From Massilia sp. Root418 (GTDB lineage Bacteria > Pseudomonadota > Gammaproteobacteria > Burkholderiales > Burkholderiaceae_D), in the NCBI RefSeq assembly GCF_001425265.1, contig NZ_LMEC01000022.1, positions 157,217 to 221,216 of the forward strand: a DNA stretch of 64,000 nucleotides. Reading direction: 5' to 3'. The first letter of the stretch is position 1; each line of letters opens with the position of its first letter. Below, piece by piece: positions 50,230 through 57,903 of the stretch. The notes under the pieces were generated by a model. It made no database searches. It was not told where the DNA came from and saw only the letters and a program-made list of their open reading frames with translations. A program made the translations under genes and the position numbers.

Positions 50230-51170
50230 CCCTGCTGCCCGCGCGCGGCACGCTTGATGGCCTGCGGCGGCTGGCCATAGGCGCGCAGGAAGGCGCGCCG
50301 CATGCGTTCCGGGTCGGCGAAGCCGGTCTCGCGCGCCACCACGTCGATGGACAGGTTGCCCGCCTCGATCAGCGCGCGCGCCGCCTCCACCCGCAGCACC
50401 TCCACCGCGCGCGCCGGCGACTGCCCTGTCTCGACACGGAAGGTGCGGCTGAACTGCCGCCTGCTCAGGTGCGCCGCGTCGGCCAGTTCGTCCACCGACA
50501 GCGGCTTTTGCAGGTTGCTCTTGGCGTAGGTGAGCGCCACCTGGATACGGTCCGATTTCGGCTCCAGCTCCAGCAGCGCCGAGAACTGCGACTGGCCGCC
50601 GCTGCGGCGGTGGTACACCACCATCTTGCGCGCCACCGCCTTGGCCAGCTCCACGCCATGGTCGGCCTCCACCATCGCCAGCGACAGGTCGATGCAGGCG
50701 GTCATGCCGGCCGAAGTCCAGACGCGGCCGTCATGGATGAAGATGCGGTCTTCCTCCACCTTTACCTTGGGATACATGCGCTGCAGCGCGCGCGCCTGGC
50801 CCCAGTGGGTGGTGGCGCGCCGCCCGTCCAGCAGGCCCGCTTCGGCCAGGAAGAAGGCGCCGGTACAGATACCCGCCGTGCGGCGCGACAGCGCGCTGGC
50901 CGAACGCAGGAAGTCGACAAAGCCGGGCGTCGAGACGATCAGCTCCATGGAACCGGCCACCATCACCGTGTCGAAGCTGTGGCCGTCGAACGGCTCCGTC
51001 ATCACCGGCACGCCGGAGGAGCTGGCCACCGCGCCGCCATGCTCGGACAGCAGCACCATCCGGTAACAGCTTTCGCCCTTGAGCTCATTGGCCACTTCGA
51101 ACACGGTGGTGACCGCCAGATCCAGCACCTGGAAGCGGGGGAAGAGCATCAGCCCTATTTTGCGTGTCAT
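50226..51170 (-). CDS. GlxA-type AraC-family regulator
   Basis: Protein of 314 residues with an N-terminal DJ-1/PfpI-like domain (IGLMLFPRFQVLDLAV, and GICTGAFFLAEAGLL with the family cysteine near 103). A C-terminal AraC DNA-binding domain follows (SVDELADAAHLSRRQFSRTF and IDVVARETGFADPERMRRAF). It is divergent from a short-chain dehydrogenase gene with a 92-bp gap and may control it. The ligand is unknown. Confidence 0.92.
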   Translation of the reverse strand: MTRKIGLMLFPRFQVLDLAVTTVFEVANELKGESCYRMVLLSEHGGAVASSSGVPVMTEPFDGHSFDTVMVAGSMELIVSTPGFVDFLRSASALSRRTAGICTGAFFLAEAGLLDGRRATTHWGQARALQRMYPKVKVEEDRIFIHDGRVWTSAGMTACIDLSLAMVEADHGVELAKAVARKMVVYHRRSGGQSQFSALLELEPKSDRIQVALTYAKSNLQKPLSVDELADAAHLSRRQFSRTFRVETGQSPARAVEVLRVEAARALIEAGNLSIDVVARETGFADPERMRRAFLRAYGQPPQAIKRAARGQQG

Positions 51171-51262
51171 GATGATGTCCCAAAATGAGGTATATATGGC
51201 ATACGGGACTCAATCTAGGCGCATACACTGCCCTTGTCAACCAACTCTCAAGGACAGCAACC

Positions 51263-52060
51263 ATGAACACCACCGCACATCCCGGCATTGCCCTCATCAC
51301 CGGCGCCTCCACCGGCATCGGCGCGCGCTACGCGCAGCGCCTGGCCGAGCGCGGCTACGACCTGATCCTGGTCGCCCGCAACCGCGAGCGCCTGCAGGCT
51401 GTCGCCACCGGGGTCGCCGCCGCCACCGGCCGCAAGGTGGAGATCCTCGCCGCCGACCTGTCGCAGGAGTCTGGCCTGGCGCTGGTGCAGGAGCGCCTGG
51501 CGAACGACGCCGGCATCACCATGCTGGTGAATAACGCCGGCCTGGGCGCCACCGCGCCGCTGGTCGATTCGAAGCAGGCAGACCTGGACCGCATGATCTT
51601 CCTGAACGTGCACGCGCTCACTCGCCTCACGCACGCCGTGGCGCCGGCCTTCGCCGCGCGCGGCCGTGGCACCATCATCAACATTTCCTCCATCGTTGCG
51701 GTGGCGCCGGAAGTGCTGAACGGCACCTACGGCGGCAGCAAGGCCTATGTGCTGGCGTTCACGCAGTCGCTCCAGCACGAGCTGGGCGCGAAAGGGGTGC
51801 GCGTGCAGGCCGTGCTGCCGGGCGCCACCGGCACGGAGTTCTGGGACCATGCCGGCGTGCCGGTGGCCCACCTGCCGGGCGAGATCGTCATGAACGTGAA
51901 CGACCTGGTGGACGCGGCACTGGCCGGACTGGACCTGGGCGAAGTGGTGACCATCCCGTCGCTGCCGGACCGCGCCGACTGGGACAAGTTCGAAGCCGCC
52001 CGCCTGGCCATGGGCCCGAATCTCTCGCGCAGCAAGCCCGCCGCGCGTTATACCGCCTAA
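51263..52060 (+). CDS. Short-chain dehydrogenase/reductase
   Basis: SDR enzyme of 265 residues. The cofactor motif TGASTGIG is near residue 12, and DLS and NNAGLG follow. The catalytic set is serine in INISSIV plus YxxxK in TYGGSKAYVLAF near 160. ATG 51263 has AAGGACA upstream; an earlier in-frame ATG at 51185 lies in the intergenic region and is unlikely. It is divergent from the GlxA-type regulator. Substrate unknown. Confidence 0.9.
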   Translation: MNTTAHPGIALITGASTGIGARYAQRLAERGYDLILVARNRERLQAVATGVAAATGRKVEILAADLSQESGLALVQERLANDAGITMLVNNAGLGATAPLVDSKQADLDRMIFLNVHALTRLTHAVAPAFAARGRGTIINISSIVAVAPEVLNGTYGGSKAYVLAFTQSLQHELGAKGVRVQAVLPGATGTEFWDHAGVPVAHLPGEIVMNVNDLVDAALAGLDLGEVVTIPSLPDRADWDKFEAARLAMGPNLSRSKPAARYTA

Positions 52061-52068
52061 GCCGCAGC

Positions 52069-52863
52069 TTAGCCCCAGGCACCCAGCCTGGCCTTGACGG
52101 CGGCCAGGTGGCGGTCGCTGACGGGCACGATGTCCCCGCAGCGCAGCTCCGCCTGGTAACTGCCGTCGCCTTGCGCGTCCAGCCTGGCGATCTGGCCGAC
52201 GCGCACGATAGCGCTGCGGTGCACGCGCAGGAAGCAGGCCGGGTTCAGGTGCTGCTCCAGGCGGCTCAGCGTCACCCGGTGCAGCACGCGGCGCGAGGCC
52301 AGGTGCAGCTCGACATAGTTGCCGGCCGCCTCCATCCACAGCACTTCCTCCAGCTGCACACATTCGATGCGGCCGACAGAACGCACGCTGAGCTGCTGCC
52401 AATAGGCTGGCGGCTGCTCTGCGTGCGCCGGCGCCTGCGCGGTATGCTGCGCATAGGCCCGCAAAGCCGCGCCGTAGTTGGCGCGCTGGCGCTGCGCCAG
52501 CATGGCCTGAGCGCGCTCCACCGTTTGCGCAAAGCGCTGGTCGTCGAAGGGCTTGAGCAGGTAGTCCAGCGCATGCACCTCGAAGGCCTCCACCGCGTAG
52601 ACGTTGTAGGCGGTGACGAACACGATCAGCGGCGGCTCCTGCCGCTGCGCCAGTTCGCGCGCCAGCACCAGGCCGGACTCGTTCGGCATCTGGATATCCA
52701 GGAACACCACATCGATATCGGCCTGCGCCAGGGCGGCCCGCGCGGCTGCGGCGCCGGCGCATTCAGTCACCACCTGCCACTGCGGATGGTCGGCCAGAGC
52801 AAAGCGCAGGTTGATGCGGCCCGGCTCCTCGTCGTCCACAATCAACGCCCGTACCGGCGTCAT
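52069..52863 (-). CDS. LytTR-family response regulator
   Basis: Two-domain regulator of 264 residues. The receiver begins RALIVDDEEPGRINLRFAL, with phospho-acceptor D56 in VVFLDIQMPN, and has HALDYLLKPF. The LytTR DNA-binding domain (about 155-262) holds WMEAAGNYVELHLASRR and RVHRSAIVR. Its ATG overlaps the stop of the sensor kinase gene by 4 bp (ATGA), so the two form a classical two-component pair. Confidence 0.93.
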   Translation of the reverse strand: MTPVRALIVDDEEPGRINLRFALADHPQWQVVTECAGAAAARAALAQADIDVVFLDIQMPNESGLVLARELAQRQEPPLIVFVTAYNVYAVEAFEVHALDYLLKPFDDQRFAQTVERAQAMLAQRQRANYGAALRAYAQHTAQAPAHAEQPPAYWQQLSVRSVGRIECVQLEEVLWMEAAGNYVELHLASRRVLHRVTLSRLEQHLNPACFLRVHRSAIVRVGQIARLDAQGDGSYQAELRCGDIVPVSDRHLAAVKARLGAWG

Positions 52864-53966
52864 GCGGCGCGCTCCAGCGGCATGCGCACTTCGGCCACAA
52901 AACGGCCAGCGTCGCGCCGCGTGCTCAGCGAGGCAGCACTGCCCGCCGCCATCTGCAAGCGTGCCTGCGTGCTGCGCAAACCCAGCCCCAGTCCCGGATT
53001 CGGCGACGCCGCATGGGCCAGCGGATTACTGATGCGTATCAGCAGCTGCTCGCCCTCGCGCGCCAGCTCCAGGCGTATATCGCTGACACCGTCGTGGCAA
53101 TCCAGATCGTGGCGCAGCGCGTTCTCCACCAGCGGCTGCAGCAGCAGGGGCGGGCAGTCCGCGCCCAGCACGGCGCCATGGCCGCCTTCGATGCTGACGC
53201 GAAGGCGCTCGCCATAGCGCAGGCGCTGCAGATCCAGATAGTCGCGCACGAACTGCAGTTCATCGGCCACACTCACCCAGTCGCGCGAACTGGCGGCCAG
53301 CGCATAGCGCAGCAAGTCGCTCAGGCGGCTGATGCCGGTCAGCGCCACGCGCTTATCGTCCGAGCGCACCAGCGCACTGATGGCGTTGAGCGCATTGAAG
53401 ATGAAGTGCGGCTCCAGCTGGCTGCGCAGCGCCAGGAGGCGCTGCTGTTCCAGCTCCAGGCGCAGCGACAGGTTATCGGTCTGCGCCTGCCGCCACGCCT
53501 GCTCGCGCGCGCGGCCCTGCTGCCAGGCGCATACCGCCACCACGGCGATGTAGGTGAAGCTGGTCCATGCCAGTTCCATGAACAGGTCAAAGTTGTGCAG
53601 GCGCTGCACGGCGGCCCATACGCTCGGCAGCGACAGCTCCGCGCCGCCCCGCACCGCGTACACGGCGCCGACATAGGCCAGCTCCAGCGGCACGAACAGC
53701 AGCAGCACCAGTGCGTACACGGCGGCGATGCTGCGCACCCGGCCCAGCAGCGCTGCGTAGCGCGAGAACAGCAGGTACATGCCGCTGCTGAACACCATCA
53801 GCAGCAGGTGCGTGCTGCACCAGTTCCAGAGCGGCACGGCGTACGACCGCGTCATGCCTTCGCGCAGGCCGTCGCCATAACTGCCAAGCGCGCCTAGCGC
53901 ACACAAGGTGGTCCACAGGACGGCGTTGATCGCCAGCACCCGGATGGCGTAGAGACAGGAATTCAT
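52860..53966 (-). CDS. LytS/YehU-type sensor histidine kinase
   Basis: Membrane kinase of 368 residues with four hydrophobic helices in the first 165 residues and a His_kinase/HATPase module. The phospho-histidine is in LEPHFIFNALNAISAL, then LLLQPLVENALRHDL for ATP binding. The start 53966 (MNSCLYAIRVLAINAV) begins directly with a membrane helix; the longer frame runs into the divergent receptor gene. It partners the LytTR regulator. Typical signals for this family include small metabolites or autolysis cues; none can be inferred here. Confidence 0.9.
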   Translation of the reverse strand: MNSCLYAIRVLAINAVLWTTLCALGALGSYGDGLREGMTRSYAVPLWNWCSTHLLLMVFSSGMYLLFSRYAALLGRVRSIAAVYALVLLLFVPLELAYVGAVYAVRGGAELSLPSVWAAVQRLHNFDLFMELAWTSFTYIAVVAVCAWQQGRAREQAWRQAQTDNLSLRLELEQQRLLALRSQLEPHFIFNALNAISALVRSDDKRVALTGISRLSDLLRYALAASSRDWVSVADELQFVRDYLDLQRLRYGERLRVSIEGGHGAVLGADCPPLLLQPLVENALRHDLDCHDGVSDIRLELAREGEQLLIRISNPLAHAASPNPGLGLGLRSTQARLQMAAGSAASLSTRRDAGRFVAEVRMPLERAA

Positions 53967-54115
53967 AGGCCTGAAGTATACCGGCAGCAGGCAGCGGCAT
54001 GGCGGTGCGCGGACACAATTCGTCCCGCGCCCGGGCGGCTTCGTCACATGGCGGAGGCGAGCAGGCGGCGGCGTCACTACACTCGCATCCTCGATCAACC
54101 ACACCCGCGCTGCAC

Positions 54116-56260
54116 ATGAACAAGTCCCGCCGCTTCCAATTCTGCGCCCTGGCCGGTGCGCTCCACGCCAGCGCATACGCTGTAGCTGATCCAGCACCAA
54201 GCCCGGAAATGGCGCGCGTGGAAGTGGCCGGCCCCGGTGCCGGGAACCTGCGCCGCAACGACACGGCGGGCAAAATCGTCGTGGGGCGGGACGAGCTGCT
54301 GCAGTTCGGCGACAACGCCCTGTCCGGCGTGCTGAAACGGCTGCCCGGACTGTCGATGGCGGGCAGCGAAGTGCGCATGCGGGGCCTGGGCGCGGGCTAC
54401 ACGCAAATCCTCATCAACGGCGACCCGGCACCGCCGGGCTTTGCCATCGATACCCTGGCGCCGGAACTGATCGAACGCATCGAGATCATGCGCACCACCT
54501 CGGCGGAGTTCAGTGCACAGGCGGTGGCGGGCAGCGTCAACATCGTGCTCAGGAAAGGCGCCAGCCGCGCCCAGCGCGACCTGAAGCTGCAAGCCGAACA
54601 TGACCAGCGCTGGAATCCCAGCGCCACCATGCAGCTGTCCGGCCGCGACGGAGGCTACGCCTACGCGCTGGCGGGCACCCTCTCGCGCACGGGCTACGAC
54701 AACGGCGCGCGGATCAGCGAAACGCTGGCCGACGGGAGCGGGCAGGTTGGCACGCGCCGCCTATTCGACGAACGCTACCTCGGCAGCATCGCCAAAGCCA
54801 GCCTGGCGCCGCGCCTGAACTGGACGCTGGACAGCGGCGACACCCTGTCCTGGCAAAGCCTGGTCGACGTGGCGCGGATCGACAACCACGGCGGCGCGCG
54901 CGAAACCACGTTGCAGGGCAGCGCGACGCGCTCGCCCATCAGCAGCTACCGCTCCCGCATCCATAACGACGCGCTGCGCAGCGACGCCAGCTGGGCCCAC
55001 CGAACGGGCGGGGACGGCAAACTCACCGTCAAGGCGGGCATCGCCATCAACCAGCGCGACATCGACTATGCCTTCCATGGCGCCGACGCGGCCGGCGTGC
55101 CGTGGCTGGTGCGCAAAGTGACCTCCAGCGCCAGCGACAACAGCGCCGCCAGCAGCGGCAAGTACCTTACGCCGCTGTGGCCCGGCCACAGCTTCGGCGC
55201 CGGCTGGGACGGCAGCCTGACGCGCCGCCGCGAGACCCGGCTGCAGCGCGACAACACGCCCCAGGGCGCGCCGCTCTACACGCTGGACCAGGACTACACG
55301 GCGGACGTGAAGCGCCTTGCCGTGTACGCGCAGGACGAATGGGACGTGACGCCGCGCCTGCAAGCCTACCTGGGCCTGCGCTGGGAAAGCCTGGACACCG
55401 CCACCGTGGGCCGCGCCATGGCGCGCGCGCAAAGCGGCTCCAGCGTCTGGAGCCCGGTGCTGCAAATGCTGTGGAAGCTGCCCGGGCGCGAACGCGACCA
55501 GCTGCGGCTTGCCCTGTCCCGTACCTACAAGGCGCCGCTGACGCGCAACCTGGTGCCGCGCCGCTACACCATCAACAACGGCAACGGCCCCACCAACCCG
55601 GACGTGGAAGGCAACCCTGACCTGCGGCCGGAACTCGCGTGGGCCGTGGATGCCGGCTACGAATCGTACTTCGGGAAGGGCGGGGTGGTGAGCGTGTCCG
55701 CGTACGCGCGCCGCATCAGTGGCGTGACGGTACAGCGCCTGTTCCAGGACGGCGCCACCTGGGTCAGCACCTTTGCCAACGGCGGCCGCGCCGAATCGCA
55801 TGGCCTGGAATTCGACGCGAAGCTGCCGCTGGCCGCGCTATATCCGGGCGCGCCCGCCATCGACCTGCGCGCCAACGCCAGCCGCAACTGGTCCCGCCTG
55901 GACAGCGTGCCGGGGCCGCACAACCGGCTGGCCGAGCAGACGCCGCTCACGGCCAACCTCGGCCTGGACTACCGCTTGACGGCGGCATGGACCACGGGCT
56001 TCAACTTCAACTACCTGGGCGGCGGCCCGGCCCGCATCACGCCCGCCCTGAGCAGCGACGCCGGCCCGGTGCGCACGCTGGACGTGTACGCGCTGTGGAA
56101 AACCGGCAAAGCCAGCCAGCTGCGCCTGTCCGTGGCCAATGCGCTGCGCCAGGACCGCCGCAGCGCGCAGTATTACGCGGACGCCGCCGGCAGTACCGCG
56201 CGCAGCACCGTGGCACCGACCGCCGGCGGCGTACGCCTGCAGTACGAGGCGCCGCTGTAG
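54116..56260 (+). CDS. TonB-dependent outer-membrane receptor
   Basis: Predicted 714-residue receptor with a signal peptide (about 1-23). The plug domain contains IVVGRDELLQFG, GLSMAGSEVRMRGLG and IERIEIMRTT. A 22-strand-type beta-barrel follows, with AVDAGYESYFG and LRLSVANALRQDRR near the end. The C-terminus ends PL rather than the usual aromatic residue. No TonB box is obvious. Ligand not known. It is divergent from the LytS/LytTR pair across 149 bp, so regulation by them is possible. Confidence 0.87.
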   Translation: MNKSRRFQFCALAGALHASAYAVADPAPSPEMARVEVAGPGAGNLRRNDTAGKIVVGRDELLQFGDNALSGVLKRLPGLSMAGSEVRMRGLGAGYTQILINGDPAPPGFAIDTLAPELIERIEIMRTTSAEFSAQAVAGSVNIVLRKGASRAQRDLKLQAEHDQRWNPSATMQLSGRDGGYAYALAGTLSRTGYDNGARISETLADGSGQVGTRRLFDERYLGSIAKASLAPRLNWTLDSGDTLSWQSLVDVARIDNHGGARETTLQGSATRSPISSYRSRIHNDALRSDASWAHRTGGDGKLTVKAGIAINQRDIDYAFHGADAAGVPWLVRKVTSSASDNSAASSGKYLTPLWPGHSFGAGWDGSLTRRRETRLQRDNTPQGAPLYTLDQDYTADVKRLAVYAQDEWDVTPRLQAYLGLRWESLDTATVGRAMARAQSGSSVWSPVLQMLWKLPGRERDQLRLALSRTYKAPLTRNLVPRRYTINNGNGPTNPDVEGNPDLRPELAWAVDAGYESYFGKGGVVSVSAYARRISGVTVQRLFQDGATWVSTFANGGRAESHGLEFDAKLPLAALYPGAPAIDLRANASRNWSRLDSVPGPHNRLAEQTPLTANLGLDYRLTAAWTTGFNFNYLGGGPARITPALSSDAGPVRTLDVYALWKTGKASQLRLSVANALRQDRRSAQYYADAAGSTARSTVAPTAGGVRLQYEAPL

Positions 56261-56313
56261 CAACGGCACGCGATCCATGCGCTAGAATCATGTATCGCCT
56301 TGCCGGAGCCGCC

Positions 56314-57252
56314 ATGCAGAACCGCCTCGTTTCCCTGCCACCGCTGGACGCGCTGCGCGGCTTTGTCGCCGCAGCGCGGCGCATGAGCATCACTGCGGCG
56401 GCGGACGATCTGTGCCTGACGCAGTCCGCGGTCAGCCGCCAGATCCAGACCCTGGAGGAACGCCTCGGCACGCCGCTGTTCACGCGCAGCAACCGCAGCA
56501 TCGCGCTCACGGCGGCGGGCGAGCAGCTGTTCCAGCTTGCCTCGCCGTGGATGGACCGGCTGTTGGACCTGGCCGAATCGCTGCGTGAAGACACTCACGT
56601 CCGGCCGGTGACCGTGTCGGCCAGCATGGGTGTGGCGTCGCTGTGGCTGCTGCCACGGCTGGGCGAGTTCCAGACCGCGTATCCGCACATCGACGTACGC
56701 GTGGCGACCAGCAACCGGGTGCTGGACCTGGAACGCGACGGCATCGACCTCGCCATCCGCTACAGCCCCGCCTCGCATGCGACGCAAGGCGGGCTGCCGC
56801 TATTCGACGAGGCGGTAGCGCCGGTGGCCAGTCCGGCGGTGGCAGCCAGCGCCTTCAGCCGGCCGGACGCGCTGCTGGAACACGTGCTGCTGGACCTGGA
56901 CGACAAGGTCGGGCCATGGCTGCACTGGGAATACTGGCTCAGGGAGCAGGGACTGGGGCAGCGCAAGCCCAAAGGGCGGCTGCACTTCAACCATTACGAC
57001 CAGCTGATCCACGCCGCCGCCGGCGGGCATGGCGTGGCCGTGGGACGGCTGCCGCTGCTGCTGCCCATGCTCAGCGACGGCCGCCTGGTCGCGCGCATGG
57101 ACAAAAGCCTGCACGTGGACGACTACCGCTACTGGCTGATGGCGGCGCCCGGCCAGCAGCGCGCGGAAGTGGCAGTGTTCCGCGACTGGCTGCTGCAACA
57201 GGCAGCGCTTACGTCGCAGGCGCTGGCGCAGGCCGGCTGCGCCAGCGCCTAG
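56314..57252 (+). CDS. LysR-family transcriptional regulator (GcvA-like)
   Basis: LysR protein of 312 residues. The N-terminal helix-turn-helix is MSITAAADDLCLTQSAVSRQ near residue 24, followed by LEERLGTPLFTRSNRSIALT. The effector domain starts near 95 with VTVSASMGVASLWLLPRL and has the GcvA-like segment DGIDLAIRYS. ATG 56314 has GGAG 6 bp upstream; ATG 56290 is an alternative. It overlaps the next convergent gene by the CTAG stop. Target unknown. Confidence 0.92.
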   Translation: MQNRLVSLPPLDALRGFVAAARRMSITAAADDLCLTQSAVSRQIQTLEERLGTPLFTRSNRSIALTAAGEQLFQLASPWMDRLLDLAESLREDTHVRPVTVSASMGVASLWLLPRLGEFQTAYPHIDVRVATSNRVLDLERDGIDLAIRYSPASHATQGGLPLFDEAVAPVASPAVAASAFSRPDALLEHVLLDLDDKVGPWLHWEYWLREQGLGQRKPKGRLHFNHYDQLIHAAAGGHGVAVGRLPLLLPMLSDGRLVARMDKSLHVDDYRYWLMAAPGQQRAEVAVFRDWLLQQAALTSQALAQAGCASA

Positions 57253-57893
57253 CCGGCGGGCGCGCACTCAAAGCGCGCGATGCCGAGCCGCTTGCGGGCA
57301 GCCTCCAGTGCCTTGGCGACGCTGTCCGCCGACTTCAAGTCCTCCGGCCGCAACTGCCGGCTGGCGGCATCCGAATAGCAGTAGCCCGCGCCCGGTGCGC
57401 CGGACAGGTAGACCAGCGGCACGGCCACCTGGGCCGGCGCCGCGTTCGACTGCACCCGCAAGGCATGCACCACGTCCAGCAGGCCGTCGCCGTTCAGGTC
57501 GACATAGCGGGTGTCGGCCGCGCCGGCGCAATCATCGAAATTAGCTTGCGGTGGCAGACTCACTACCGTCAGCTCCTTCAGGTCCGCCGACGCCGTCACC
57601 AGGCGGCAATAGGAATTGGTGGTGCCCTTGTAGCGCACCCGGGCCGGCAACAGCAGCAGCGGCGCGTGGCCCCCAGCGGCGCCGGACCAGAAAACCTTCT
57701 TCTCCACGGTGGCTGAGGCGATCGGGTCCTCCAGCAAATCCGGCTGCTTTTGCAGCACAGCCGCCAGCCGGCCGCTCGCCTCGCGCACCTCCTGCGGGGT
57801 GGCAGCCCTGGGCTGGCTTTGCGCGCACGCGGCGCCCGTAGCGCACGTACCCAGCAACAGGAGCTTTACGACGTGCTGCAGTGGAATCGCCAT
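57249..57893 (-). CDS. Small exported protein with a DxNGDG motif, function unknown
   Basis: A 214-residue protein with a signal peptide ending ACA near residue 24. One calcium-loop-like motif YVDLNGDGLLDVVHAL lies near residue 130, of the type seen in VCBS/FG-GAP proteins, with several cysteines (YCR, DDCAG, GYCYS). It starts 11 bp downstream of the Tle1 effector gene on the same strand, so it may belong to the T6SS cargo operon. Its base composition is nearer to the surrounding chromosome than to tle1. No family recognised. Confidence 0.75.
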   Translation of the reverse strand: MAIPLQHVVKLLLLGTCATGAACAQSQPRAATPQEVREASGRLAAVLQKQPDLLEDPIASATVEKKVFWSGAAGGHAPLLLLPARVRYKGTTNSYCRLVTASADLKELTVVSLPPQANFDDCAGAADTRYVDLNGDGLLDVVHALRVQSNAAPAQVAVPLVYLSGAPGAGYCYSDAASRQLRPEDLKSADSVAKALEAARKRLGIARFECAPAG

Positions 57894-57903
57894 ATTTGTT
57901 AGT

